Of a DNA stretch of 64,000 bases, positions 1-8,181 are shown in pieces. The DNA comes from Streptomyces sp. PTY087I2 (GTDB lineage: Bacteria; Actinomycetota; Actinomycetes; Streptomycetales; Streptomycetaceae): contig NZ_LZRD01000020.1 of the NCBI RefSeq assembly GCF_001687325.1, forward strand, positions 102,317 through 166,316, written 5' to 3'. The notes below the pieces were generated by a model. It worked only from the letters and a program-made list of their open reading frames with translations, did not search any database and was not told the DNA's origin. The translations under genes and the position numbers were made by a program. Position 1 is the first letter of the stretch. Each line of letters opens with the position of its first letter.

Positions 1-428
1 ATGGCGGCGAGGACGACCGTGCCGTGCTCGTCCTTGACCTCGTGCGGCTCGGTGATGCCGCGCGCGCCGTGCTCGACGGCGTACGCGTACGCGGCCCGGG
101 CGTCCGGGACCTCGATGGCGAGGTCGACGACACCGTCGCCGTGCGCGGCGACGTGGTCGGCGAGGAAGGTGCCCCACTCGGTGGAAGCCTTGATCACGGA
201 GGTGAAGACGAAGCGGGCGGCGCCGTTGGTGAGGACGTAACTCGCGGTCTCGCGGCTGCCGTTCTCCGGTCCGGAGTAGGCCACGAGTTTCATGCCGAAG
301 GCGGTCGAGTAGTAGTGCGCGGCCTGCTTGGCGTTGCCCACGGCGAAGACGACCGCGTCCATTCCCTTGACCGGGAAGCGGTCGGCCTGCGCTGCGGTGT
401 CGGGGCTGGTGTGCAGAGTCTCAGTCAT
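1..428 (-). CDS. hppD: 4-hydroxyphenylpyruvate dioxygenase, N-terminal part (runs off the window)
   Basis: Iron(II) enzyme of tyrosine breakdown that converts 4-hydroxyphenylpyruvate into homogentisate in the cytoplasm. Only the first 142 codons are inside the window; the 3' end lies beyond base 1. The translation begins MTETLHTSPDTAAQADRF and shows the first vicinal-oxygen-chelate module, including VVFAVGNAKQAAHYYSTAFG and the HGDGVVDLAIEV segment, whose histidine is the first iron ligand in this family. The ATG at 428 has a good GGGGAGAG ribosome site 8 bases upstream. It is divergent from a Lrp/AsnC gene, which is the usual partner of hppD in Streptomyces and probably controls it. Family assignment is firm; completeness cannot be judged. 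Confidence 0.93.
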   Translation of the reverse strand, partial: MTETLHTSPDTAAQADRFPVKGMDAVVFAVGNAKQAAHYYSTAFGMKLVAYSGPENGSRETASYVLTNGAARFVFTSVIKASTEWGTFLADHVAAHGDGVVDLAIEVPDARAAYAYAVEHGARGITEPHEVKDEHGTVVLAA

Positions 429-550
429 GTTCGAAGACTCTCCCCGCATCGCAAGGTGCGCAATAGTTCGCGCAATCACTGGTCAATATGTGCAGTGGAT
501 GGCCATGATGGCCGGGCTATCTGTACAGGCTGACCATCGGAGGCGGGCCC
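429..550. promoter_or_regulatory. hppD/asnC divergent promoter with possible Lrp/AsnC sites
   Basis: This 122-bp gap holds both promoters. GCGCAAT occurs twice at 12-bp spacing (452-458 and 464-470), and GGCCATGATGGCC (500-512) is a perfect palindrome around a central base. On the minus strand a TTGACC hexamer (479-484) lies upstream of hppD. Lrp/AsnC proteins commonly bind this kind of phased A/T-containing repeat near their own gene. Binding is inference. Confidence 0.4.
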
Positions 551-1024
551 ATGGCGATCGATCATCTGGACGGCCGGCTCATCGTGCTGCTCGCGCGTGA
601 GCCGCGCATAGGCGTCCTCGAAGCATCCCGGCGGCTGGGGGTGGCGCGCGGGACCGTGCAGGCGCGACTGGACCGCCTTCAGTCGAATGGCGTCATCCGG
701 GGGTTCGGCCCGGACGTGGACCCGGCGGCGCTCGGCTACCCGGTCACCGCGTTCGCCACGCTGGAGATCAAACAGGGCCAAGGGGCCGTCGTACGAGCGC
801 ATTTGGGCGGCGTACCGGAGGTGCTGGAGCTGCACACGACCACCGGCCACGGCGACATGCTGTGCCGGCTCGTCGCCCGTTCCAACGCCGATCTTCAGCG
901 GGTGATCGACCGGGTTGTCGGATTTGATGGCATTGTCCGGGCCTCCACGGCGATCGTCATGGAGAACCCGGTTCCGCTGCGGATCATCCCGCTGGTGGAG
1001 CAGGCGGCCGAGGACACCGGCTGA
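551..1024 (+). CDS. Lrp/AsnC family transcriptional regulator
   Basis: A 157-residue regulator of the feast/famine family. An N-terminal winged HTH occupies about residues 5-55 (LDGRLIVLLAREPRIGVLEASRRLGVARGTVQARLDRLQ is split across its recognition helices). It is followed by a RAM/AsnC ligand-binding domain (about 65-150) with the typical VTAFATLEI strand and the GHGDMLCRLV segment. The ATG at 551 has a GGAGG nine bases upstream. The protein is divergent from hppD, so it most likely senses tyrosine, phenylalanine or a keto-acid derivative and controls hppD. The family is clear from the sequence; the ligand and target are inferred from position. Confidence 0.9.
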   Translation: MAIDHLDGRLIVLLAREPRIGVLEASRRLGVARGTVQARLDRLQSNGVIRGFGPDVDPAALGYPVTAFATLEIKQGQGAVVRAHLGGVPEVLELHTTTGHGDMLCRLVARSNADLQRVIDRVVGFDGIVRASTAIVMENPVPLRIIPLVEQAAEDTG

Positions 1025-1067
1025 GCCCTCGGGCTCGGCGACATCGACGGAGCCGAGGGAGTGCCGT

Positions 1068-1715
1068 GTGAGCTTCTGGGAGTATCTGAACACCCGCCAC
1101 CAGCAGCTCCTGACGGACGCGTTCCAGCACGTCAGCGCGGTCTTCCAGTGCATGGTCATCGCCACCCTGCTGGGTGTGGTCATCGGGGTGGTGAGCTACC
1201 GCAGCGGCTGGGGCGGTTCGCTGGCCATCACCTCCACGGCGACGATCCTGACCATTCCGTCCCTCGCCGCGATCGGTCTGCTGATCCCGCTGGTCGGCCT
1301 GGGTGTCGCCCCGACCGTGATCACCCTGACGCTGTACGGGCTGCTGCCGATCGTCCGTAACTCGATCGTGGGGCTGCGGGGCGTCGATCCGTCGCTGGTC
1401 GACGCGGCGACGGGCATCGGGATGTCGCGCACGGCGCGGCTGCTCCGGGTGGAGCTGCCGCTCGCCTGGCCGCCGATCCTGACCGGGATCCGGGTCTCCA
1501 CGCAGATGCTGATGGGCATCGCCGCCATCGCCGCGTACGCCTCCGGGCCCGGTCTCGGCAACGAGATCTTCCGGGGCATCGCCTCGCTGGGCAGCGCCAA
1601 CGCGATCAACCAGGTTCTCGCGGGCACGCTCGGCATCGTCATCCTCGCCCTGCTCTTCGACGCCGCGTACGTCCTGCTGGGACGGCTGACCATCCCGAGG
1701 GGGATCCGTGCCTGA
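1068..1715 (+). CDS. Osmoprotectant ABC transporter permease (OpuBB/ProW type)
   Basis: A 215-residue inner-membrane subunit of a glycine betaine/choline/carnitine-type importer. About six hydrophobic segments are visible, starting at residues 25-43 (FQCMVIATLLGVVIGVVSY). The EAA-like coupling loop GVDPSLVDAATGIGMSRTAR lies near residues 105-124 and docks onto the ATPase. The GTG at 1068 is chosen because GAGGGAG sits just upstream and the protein then starts MSFWEYLNTRH, as is usual for the family; an in-frame GTG at 915 would overlap asnC. Its stop overlaps the ATPase start by 8 bases. It is the first gene of a four-gene operon holding two permeases, an ATPase and a binding lipoprotein. Confidence 0.9.
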   Translation: MSFWEYLNTRHQQLLTDAFQHVSAVFQCMVIATLLGVVIGVVSYRSGWGGSLAITSTATILTIPSLAAIGLLIPLVGLGVAPTVITLTLYGLLPIVRNSIVGLRGVDPSLVDAATGIGMSRTARLLRVELPLAWPPILTGIRVSTQMLMGIAAIAAYASGPGLGNEIFRGIASLGSANAINQVLAGTLGIVILALLFDAAYVLLGRLTIPRGIRA

Positions 1716-2973
1716 GACCGAGACCGAGGCCGTGACGGCGGAGGGGACCGCGGCCACCTCCGGGGCCACGATCCAGCTGGAGAACCTCACCAAGAGCTAT
1801 CCGGGGAACCCGAACCCGGCCGTCGAGAACGTCTCGATGGAGATCAAGGCGGGCGAGACCGTGATCTTCGTCGGCCCGTCCGGCTGCGGGAAGTCCACCA
1901 CCCTGAAGATGATCAACCGGCTGATCGAGCCGACCTCGGGCCGGATCCGGATCGACGACGAGGACGTCACGGACATCGACCCGGTGAAGCTGCGCCGCAA
2001 GATCGGTTACGCGATCCAGTCCTCCGGGCTCTTCCCGCACATGACGGTCGCGGACAACATCGCCCTGGTCCCGAAGATGGTCGGCTGGTCCAAGTCCCGG
2101 GTGAAGGACCGGGTGGAGGAGATGCTCGACCTGGTGGGCCTGGACCCGCGCGAGTTCCACGGCCGCTATCCGCGCCAGCTCTCCGGGGGCCAGCAGCAGC
2201 GGGTGGGCGTGGCGCGGGCGCTGGCCGCCGACCCTCCCGTACTCCTGATGGACGAGCCGTTCGGGGCGGTCGACCCGATCACCCGCGACCACCTCCAGGA
2301 CGAGCTGATCCGGCTCCAGCACGAGCTGCACAAGACGATCGTGTTCGTCACCCATGACTTCGACGAGGCGATCAAGCTGGGCGACCGGATCGCCGTGCTG
2401 CGGGAGCGGTCGCACATCGCGCAGTTCGACACCCCCGAGGCGATCCTGACCAACCCGACGGACGACTTCGTCTCGGGTTTCGTCGGCGCGGGCGCGGCCC
2501 TCAAGCGCCTCAATCTCACGCGCGTACGGGATGTGGGCATCGCGGACTTCCCGACGGTGACGGTCGAGGATCCGCTCCAGACGATCTTCAACAAGCTGCG
2601 CAACGGCCCGCACAACGAGCTGCTGATGCTGGACCGCAGGAACCGCCCGTACAAGTGGCTGCGGCGCGGCGATCTGATGCGGGCGCGCGGTTCGCTGGCG
2701 CGGGCCGGGCAGCTGGTGCACGACACGGTGACCCGGGACGCCACGCTGCACGACGCGCTGGAGGCGGTGCTCACGGACAGCGGGGGCCGGGTGGCGGTGA
2801 CCGGGCGGCGCGGCGAGTTCATCGGGGTCGTGGACATGAAGACGCTGATGGACAACGTGCAGGAGCTGCTGGAGGCGGACCGGCTGACCGCGATGGAGCA
2901 CCAGCACGAGCTGGAGGAGCAGCGCGTCCACCAGACGGAGCAGGAGCTGGAGGGGGGTGGCGGCGGAGTATGA
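1708..2973 (+). CDS. Osmoprotectant ABC transporter ATP-binding protein with CBS domains (OpuBA/ProV type)
   Basis: A 421-residue ATPase that powers the importer encoded around it. Walker A GPSGCGKST is at about residues 56-64, the signature LSGGQQQRVGVARAL near 157-171, and Walker B LLMDEPFGAVD just after. Residues of about 275-395 form a CBS-domain region (DFPTVTVEDPLQTIFNKL ... VAVTGRRGEFIGVVDMKTL). In the OpuA/OpuC family this region senses ionic strength or c-di-AMP and gates transport. The start is a GTG overlapping the previous gene, and the stop overlaps the next ATG (ATGA), which points to translational coupling. Substrate class is family knowledge; the exact osmolyte is unknown. Confidence 0.93.
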   Translation: MPETETEAVTAEGTAATSGATIQLENLTKSYPGNPNPAVENVSMEIKAGETVIFVGPSGCGKSTTLKMINRLIEPTSGRIRIDDEDVTDIDPVKLRRKIGYAIQSSGLFPHMTVADNIALVPKMVGWSKSRVKDRVEEMLDLVGLDPREFHGRYPRQLSGGQQQRVGVARALAADPPVLLMDEPFGAVDPITRDHLQDELIRLQHELHKTIVFVTHDFDEAIKLGDRIAVLRERSHIAQFDTPEAILTNPTDDFVSGFVGAGAALKRLNLTRVRDVGIADFPTVTVEDPLQTIFNKLRNGPHNELLMLDRRNRPYKWLRRGDLMRARGSLARAGQLVHDTVTRDATLHDALEAVLTDSGGRVAVTGRRGEFIGVVDMKTLMDNVQELLEADRLTAMEHQHELEEQRVHQTEQELEGGGGGV

Positions 2974-3839
2974 GCCCCAGCCATCAGTCAGGCTCCGGCA
3001 AGGGCCCGGCCGCCCCGACCCGGCCGCCGGGCGAACACGACGTCAAGGGCCACGCGTTCCACGACGAGGAGAGCGACCCCTCCCCCGCCCCGGCCACGCC
3101 GCAGCGCCGGATCACCTGGCGGAAACTGGTGGTCCTGCCGGCGGTGCTGGCCGTCGTCCTGGTCATCACGTACGTCTGGATCACCAACATCCATCTGGAT
3201 TCGATCGCGGAGAACTCCCTCTCCGGCGGGAACGTCCAGCTGCGCTGGTGGCAGCACGTACGGCTGACGGCGATCTCGACGTTCTGGGTGCTGATCATCG
3301 CGATCCCGCTCGGTATCGCGCTGACCCGGCGGCGGCTGCGGAAGGCGGCCCCGGCGTTCACGGCGCTGGCCAACATCGGGCAGGCGACCCCGGCGATCGG
3401 TCTGCTGGCGCTGCTGGTGATCTGGCTGGGCATCGGCCCGCGTACGGCGATCATCGGCATCGTGATCTACGCGGTGCTGCCGGTGCTCTCCAACACGGTG
3501 GCGGGCCTGCGCGCGATCGAGCCGAACATGATCGAGGCGGCGCGTGGCATGGGGATGTCCGGCCGGGGCGTCCTGCTGAAGGTGGAGCTGCCGCTCGCGG
3601 TGCCGCTGATCCTGGCGGGCGTCCGTACGGCCCTGGTCCTGAACGTGGGCACGGCGACGCTGGCCACGTTCGGCGGGGGCGGCGGGCTCGGCGACCTGAT
3701 CACCTCGGGGATCCAGACGCAGCGGATGCCGGTGCTGGTCATCGGCTCGGTGCTGACGGTGGTACTGGCGCTGCTGGTGGACTGGCTGGCCTCGCTGGCC
3801 GAACTGGCGCTGACCCCGCGCGGGCTGGAGGAGCGGTGA
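2970..3839 (+). CDS. Osmoprotectant ABC transporter permease, second subunit (OpuBD type)
   Basis: A 289-residue permease with a charged, proline-rich cytoplasmic N-terminus of about 45 residues before the first membrane segment (VVLPAVLAVVLVITYVWI). The transport domain contains AIEPNMIEAARGMGMSGRGVLLKVELP, the EAA loop homologous to that in the first permease. The ATG at 2970 overlaps the ATPase stop. Two distinct permease genes flanking one ATPase is the OpuB/OpuC arrangement. The protein is about 75 residues longer than the first permease, almost all of it the N-terminal tail plus one extra membrane segment. Confidence 0.9.
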   Translation: MSPSHQSGSGKGPAAPTRPPGEHDVKGHAFHDEESDPSPAPATPQRRITWRKLVVLPAVLAVVLVITYVWITNIHLDSIAENSLSGGNVQLRWWQHVRLTAISTFWVLIIAIPLGIALTRRRLRKAAPAFTALANIGQATPAIGLLALLVIWLGIGPRTAIIGIVIYAVLPVLSNTVAGLRAIEPNMIEAARGMGMSGRGVLLKVELPLAVPLILAGVRTALVLNVGTATLATFGGGGGLGDLITSGIQTQRMPVLVIGSVLTVVLALLVDWLASLAELALTPRGLEER

Positions 3840-3841
3840 GG

Positions 3842-4816
3842 ATGACGACGTACGGCGTACGGGTCCTGGTTGCCGCGTCCTTGGTGCTGCTGGTGGGCGG
3901 CTGCGGGCTCAAGAGCGGTTCCCCGATGGTGGACGACGTGTCGCCGGGGTCGGTCGGGCAGGGCGAGCCGCTGAAGGGCGCGACACTGACGGTGACGTCG
4001 AAGAACTTCAGCGAGAACATCATCCTGGGCCAGATGACCGGCCTGGTCTTCAAGGCGGCCGGGGCGGAGGTCCTGGACCGGACGAACCTGCCGGGTTCGA
4101 TCAGCGCGCGCGAGGCCATCATCAACGGCGACGCCGACGCCCAGTGGGACTACACGGGCACGGGCTGGATCACCTTCCTGGGCCACGCGGACCCGATCGT
4201 CGACCCGAAGAAGCAGTACGAGGCGGTACGGGACGAGGACAAGGGCAACGGGGTGATCTGGCTGCCGCCCGCCCCGCTCGACAACACGTACGCGCTGGCG
4301 ATCAGCAAGAAGAACAACGCGAAGTACCGGCTGAAGACCCTCTCGGACGTGGCCGCCCTCGCGAAGAAGGACCCGGGCGCGGTGACGATCTGCGTGGAGA
4401 ACGAGTTCGCCTCGCGCGACGACGGACTGCCGGGCATGGAGAAGAAGTACGGGATGAAGATCCCGGCGGGCAACATCCAGAAGATGGACGCCGGAATCAT
4501 CTACACCCAGGTGTCCGAGTCCAGCTCCTGCCTGCTGGGCGAGGTGTTCACCACGGACGGCCGGATCAAGGCGATGAACCTGGACGTGCTGGAGGACGAC
4601 AAGCACTTCTTCCCCAACTACAACGCCTCCCCGGTCATCCACGAGGCCACCTTCGAGAAGTACCCGGTGATCGCGGAGCTGCTGGATCCGCTCGCGAAGA
4701 AGCTGACGACCGAGGTCGCGCAGACGCTGAACGCCAAGGTGGACGTGGACGGCGAGGATCCGCACGAGGTGGCGAAGGAGTGGCTGGTGGAGGAGGGGTT
4801 CATCGAGGAGGGATGA
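3842..4816 (+). CDS. Osmoprotectant-binding lipoprotein (OpuBC/ProX type)
   Basis: A 324-residue extracellular substrate-binding protein. The N-terminus MTTYGVRVLVAASLVLLVGGC is a lipoprotein signal with lipobox LVGGC, so the mature protein should be lipid-anchored outside the membrane. The OpuAC fold follows (TLTVTSKNFSENIILGQMTG ... DAQWDYTGTGWITFLG), and the region holds the aromatic residues that cage quaternary amines in this family. The ATG lies 3 bases after the permease stop. It is the last gene of the importer operon; no terminator hairpin is evident before the next gene's operator array. Confidence 0.92.
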   Translation: MTTYGVRVLVAASLVLLVGGCGLKSGSPMVDDVSPGSVGQGEPLKGATLTVTSKNFSENIILGQMTGLVFKAAGAEVLDRTNLPGSISAREAIINGDADAQWDYTGTGWITFLGHADPIVDPKKQYEAVRDEDKGNGVIWLPPAPLDNTYALAISKKNNAKYRLKTLSDVAALAKKDPGAVTICVENEFASRDDGLPGMEKKYGMKIPAGNIQKMDAGIIYTQVSESSSCLLGEVFTTDGRIKAMNLDVLEDDKHFFPNYNASPVIHEATFEKYPVIAELLDPLAKKLTTEVAQTLNAKVDVDGEDPHEVAKEWLVEEGFIEEG

Positions 4817-4817
4817 G

Positions 4818-4876
4818 TTGCAAAGGATCGCTGCAAAGATCTCGTTGCAAAAAAGTGTTGCAAAGTTCCCTTTGCA
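4818..4876 (+). promoter_or_regulatory. Array of TTGCAAAG operator boxes before an ArsR-type gene
   Basis: Four direct copies of (T/C)TGCAAA(G/A) begin at 4818, 4831, 4845 and 4858, spaced 13, 14 and 13 bp. The last one pairs with an inverted CTTTGCA at 4870-4876 as a perfect 7-bp inverted repeat around TTCC. The array ends 16 bp before the ATG of the ArsR-type gene at 4893. It is the obvious candidate autoregulatory operator, covering the likely promoter and leader. Binding is inferred. Confidence 0.65.
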
Positions 4877-4892
4877 TCTCTACGGTTGAGGC

Positions 4893-5528
4893 ATGCCGGA
4901 GAACGAGAACGCCTCTCAGGGCGAGACCGCCCCTCGCCCCTACCACCTGGGCGGCGACGACCGAAAGCTGCACACGGTCGACGCCCGCACCCTGCGCGCC
5001 ATCGCGCACCCGCTGCGGATCCGCCTGCTGAACGCGCTGCGCGAGTTCGGCCCGGCGACTGCCTCGAAGCTGGGCGAGCGGCTGGGCGAGTCGAGCGGGG
5101 CGACCAGCTACCACCTGCGCCAACTGGCCGAGTCCGGACTGGTCGAGGACGCGCCGGAGCTGGGCAAGGGGCGGGAGCGGTGGTGGCGGGCGATCCACGA
5201 CGGCTCGACCTTCGACAGCGCCCTCTTCCGGACGCACGACGACCCGGAGGTCCGCGGAGCCATCGACGTCGTCCTGCACGAGACGGCCACCACCCACGCC
5301 CAGGAGCTCAACACCTGGCTGGGCACGATGGACGAATGGCCGGAGGAATGGCAGGAGAGCTGGGATCTGAGCGACTTCAAGATCCGCCTCACCCCGGAAC
5401 TCGCCCTGGAACTCTCCCGGAAGATGCACGAGCTCGTGGAGAGCTACCGGGGCACCGTCCCCGAGGGCACCGAGGGCTCGGCCGTCGTCCGCACCCATCT
5501 GCACACGTTCCCGCGCCCCTCCGAATGA
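4893..5528 (+). CDS. ArsR-type winged-helix transcriptional regulator
   Basis: A 211-residue DNA-binding protein. Residues of about 25-95 are an ArsR/HTH_20 winged helix (TLRAIAHPLRIRLLNALREF ... SSGATSYHLRQLAESGLVE); the remaining 110 residues are a helical, probably dimerising or ligand-sensing domain. No ArsR cysteine metal-binding motif is visible, so metal sensing is unlikely. A weak TTGAGG precedes the ATG. The gene sits directly behind a TTGCAAAG box array and in front of a small ORF and an MFS transporter. That is a common Streptomyces regulator/exporter pair, so it probably represses itself and the transporter. Confidence 0.85.
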   Translation: MPENENASQGETAPRPYHLGGDDRKLHTVDARTLRAIAHPLRIRLLNALREFGPATASKLGERLGESSGATSYHLRQLAESGLVEDAPELGKGRERWWRAIHDGSTFDSALFRTHDDPEVRGAIDVVLHETATTHAQELNTWLGTMDEWPEEWQESWDLSDFKIRLTPELALELSRKMHELVESYRGTVPEGTEGSAVVRTHLHTFPRPSE

Positions 5529-5574
5529 CCGCGCCGCACACCGTAACTCCCCACCGCCTGAAGGGAAGCCCGTT

Positions 5575-5775
5575 ATGCACGCCGACGTCCACCACCTCCT
5601 GCACACGGTCACATCCGCCGAACTCCACGCCGCAGCAGGCGAGTTCCGCCTCCCCCGCACCAGTCTGCGCACCCGGGTCGGCTGGACCCTGGTCGAGGTC
5701 GGCCTGCGACTGACAACGCAGAGCCGGGAAGCGACCGCGGCCACGCCTCGCGCCACCGCCTTCCATCCGGCGTAA
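5575..5775 (+). CDS. Small hypothetical protein between regulator and MFS gene
   Basis: A 66-residue ORF starting MHADVHHLLHTVTSAEL, with a good GAAGGGA ribosome site 8 bases before its ATG. It lies 46 bp after the ArsR-type gene and 27 bp before the ATG of the MFS gene, so it is probably in the same operon. It is rich in Ala, Thr and Arg, with no membrane segment, cysteine pair or recognisable domain. Codon use has normal Streptomyces third-position G/C. I do not recognise it; it could be a real small protein or a leader ORF. Confidence 0.5.
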   Translation: MHADVHHLLHTVTSAELHAAAGEFRLPRTSLRTRVGWTLVEVGLRLTTQSREATAATPRATAFHPA

Positions 5776-5802
5776 CCAACGACTCGGGGGGAGAGAACAA
5801 CC

Positions 5803-7190
5803 ATGGGGCACCGCACCCCGCTCACCGCGCCACGCTCGCGGCCAACTCCATTTCCACCGCAGGCACTTCACTGACCCTGATCGGCGTCCCCTGGTTCGTC
5901 CTGGAGACCACGGGCAGTGCGGGCCGGGCCGGCGTCGTGGCCTTCTGCGCGACCCTGCCGATCGTCGTCGCCGCGCTGATCGGCGGGCCGGTCATCGACC
6001 GGTTCGGCCGCCGCCGGACGGCCGTCGTGTCCGACACCGTCTGCGCGGCCGCCATCGCCGCCATCCCGCTGCTGCACTACGCCGGCGTCCTCGACTTCTG
6101 GATGCTGTGCGCGCTGATGGCGCTGAACGGCTTCGCCCACACCCCGGGCAACACCGCGCGCTACGTCCTCATCCCGGACCTCGCCGAGCACGCCGGGACC
6201 ACGCTCGCCCGGGCCGCCAGCCTCTTCGACGCGGTCTCGCGCGGGGCCAGGATGGTCGGCGCGGCGCTCGCCGGGGTGCTCATCGCCTTCGTCGGCGCGG
6301 AGTCGGTCCTGCTGCTGGACGCGGCGACGTTCGGGCTGTCCGCCCTGCTGGTCGCCGCAGGGGTACGGGGCATCCGCGCGGCCGAGCCGCGGAAGGCGGA
6401 GGCCCCGGTCTCCGTACGCGCCTACGGCACCGAACTCCGCGAGGGTTACGCCCACTTGCTGAGCAACCGGCTGCTGCTGTCGGTCGTGGTCATGGTGATG
6501 TTCATGAACGGCACCGACCAGGGCTGGAACGCGGTCCTGCTCCCGGTGCACGCCGAGGGAGAATTGAGCGGCGCGCCCGCCATCGGACTGCTCACCGCGC
6601 TGTTCGGCGCGGGCGGGCTGGCCGGGGCGCTGCTGTACGGGGCGGTGGGGCACCGTTTCCCGCGCCGGGCGGTGTTCACGGTGTGCGTGATCCTGTGCGG
6701 CGCGCCGAGGTTCCTGGTCGCCGCGGTGACCGGGACGACGCTGCCGCTCGCGGTGACGATGCTGCTCGGCGGGATCGCGGGCGGCGTGCTGAACCCGATC
6801 CTGACGACGGTGATCTACGAGCGCGTGCCGGACCGGCTGCGCAGCCGGGTGTCGGGGGCGCTGACGGCGGGCTGCGAGTTCGCGATGCCGCTGGGCGGGC
6901 TCGCGGCCGGGCTGCTGGTGGAGGGCGCGGGGGCGACGGGGGCGCTGCTGGCGATGGGCGGGGTCTACTTCCTGGCGACGCTGAGCCCGCTGGTGTTCCC
7001 GTCCTGGCGGACGCTGGACGACAAGGCGGCGGAGCCCGTGCAGGACGCGCCGGGCGCGGGGGCGGAGCCCGTACGGGACGCGCCGGGCGCGGGGGCGGAG
7101 CCCGTACCGCAGGCGCAGGCGGAGGTACCGGCGCAGGTGCCGCCGGGGGTCAGCAGCTCGGGACCTTCCCGCCCGACTCCAGGGCCTTGA
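5803..7190 (+). CDS. MFS transporter with an apparent frameshift near its N-terminus
   Basis: A 12-TM-type major facilitator, probably a drug or metabolite exporter. The main reading frame is open to 7190, but its first in-frame start is a GTG at 5937. Clear coding sequence for membrane helix 1 (LAANSISTAGTSLTLIGVPW) lies upstream in that frame, from about 5832. A well-placed ATG (5803, behind GGGGGAGAG) is one frame away, so a single missing base between about 5806 and 5832 would restore the protein. The MFS loop signature GGPVIDRFGRRR is at about residues 66-77 of the restored protein. The C-terminal tail carries an 11-residue repeat (AEPV..DAPGAG). Either the copy is damaged or the sequence has an error; if only the GTG is used, the protein lacks helix 1. 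Confidence 0.75.
7029..7094 (+). repeat. 33-bp tandem repeat in the MFS C-terminus
   Basis: Two copies of a 33-bp unit (7029-7061 and 7062-7094) and the start of a third encode AEPVQDAPGAG/AEPVRDAPGAG. They differ by three bases. Being a multiple of three, the array is length-variable without changing frame. Confidence 0.8.
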
Positions 7191-7938
7191 GCGAGCCGAC
7201 CGCGTCCTTCAGCGTGGAGACGGGCACGATCCGCAGCCCGTCGGGCCGCTCGGCCTCCGCCTGACGGCACTCGGCCTTCGGTACGAGGAAGACGCTGGCC
7301 CCGTCGCGATGGGCGCCCTGGACCTTCATGGACACGCCGCCGACCGCGCCGACCTTGCCGTCCGCGGTGATCGTCCCCGTACCGGCGATGGTGCGGCCGC
7401 CGGTGAGACCGCCGCCGGAGCCGTTGCCGTCGAGCTTGTCGATGATGCCGAGGGAGAGGAAGAGCCCGGCGCTCGGGCCGCCGATGTCGCCGAGGTCGAC
7501 TTCCACCCGCATCGACCCGGGCTCGCGGTCCAGGTAGTTCAGGGCGGCGTCGACGGCGACGTTCTGCGACTCCTTCATGTCGTCGAGATTGTGCTTCTCG
7601 ATCTCCTTCTCGGAGCCGCCGGTGGGGTAGACGGAGTCGCGCGGCATGACGGCCCGGTCGGTCCGGAACCAGCTGTCGAAGACGTCACCGATGCGGACGT
7701 CGGCCTTCGGCCCGGTGGCGAGGATCGTCGTCATCCGCAGCTGCCCGTCGGTGGGCCGGGTCTCGGCGCCGGTGATGGTGATCACCGGCCGCCCGTCGTC
7801 CTTGCCGAGCACGTCCGCGGTCACCCCGGGCCGCGCCAGGGTGAACGGCAGCGGCGCGAAGGCGGCCGTACCGAACAGGGCGAGGACGGGGAGTGCGCAG
7901 AGGGCGAGGACGCGGGGGCGCGAGAGACGAGAGAGCAC
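7150..7938 (-). CDS. YlbL-type Lon-domain serine protease, membrane-anchored, without a PDZ domain
   Basis: A 262-residue protein with an N-terminal membrane anchor or signal (about residues 8-30, VLALCALPVLALFGTAAFAPL) and a Lon-type S16 protease domain at the C-terminus. Catalytic Ser156 lies in GGPSAG and the dyad lysine is Lys205 in GGVSMKVQGA. The active site should therefore face outside the membrane. Most YlbL proteins are about 340 residues and have a PDZ domain before the protease; here residues 35-120 are too short for a normal PDZ. It converges on the MFS gene and overlaps it by 41 bp. Substrate unknown. Confidence 0.85.
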   Translation of the reverse strand: MLSRLSRPRVLALCALPVLALFGTAAFAPLPFTLARPGVTADVLGKDDGRPVITITGAETRPTDGQLRMTTILATGPKADVRIGDVFDSWFRTDRAVMPRDSVYPTGGSEKEIEKHNLDDMKESQNVAVDAALNYLDREPGSMRVEVDLGDIGGPSAGLFLSLGIIDKLDGNGSGGGLTGGRTIAGTGTITADGKVGAVGGVSMKVQGAHRDGASVFLVPKAECRQAEAERPDGLRIVPVSTLKDAVGSLKALESGGKVPSC

Positions 7939-8029
7939 GCACCCAATCTAACCGCCGCACCACAACGGAAACGCGCCAGGCGTACGCCGCCGGGCACGCT
8001 CCGGACCGCGCACGCCCTGGAGGCATACG

Positions 8030-8170
8030 GGCCGTACGGGCACGGCAGGCGCGGGCACAGGCCGTACGGGCGCGCAGGCACGGGCACGGGCGTGCGGGCA
8101 CGGGCGTACGGGCGTACGGGCGTACGGGCACGCAAGCGCGGGGACGCAGGCGCGGGCACACGGGCGGGCA
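8030..8170. repeat. GTACGGGC-rich imperfect repeat between the protease and IclR genes
   Basis: Low-complexity stretch with repeated (c)gtacgggc / gcacgggc octamers, including three consecutive gggcgta units around 8100-8130. It fills most of the gap between the divergent protease promoter and the 3' end of the IclR gene. No coding or hairpin-terminator signal is convincing in it. Confidence 0.6.
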
Positions 8171-8181
8171 CCCGCCCCCGC

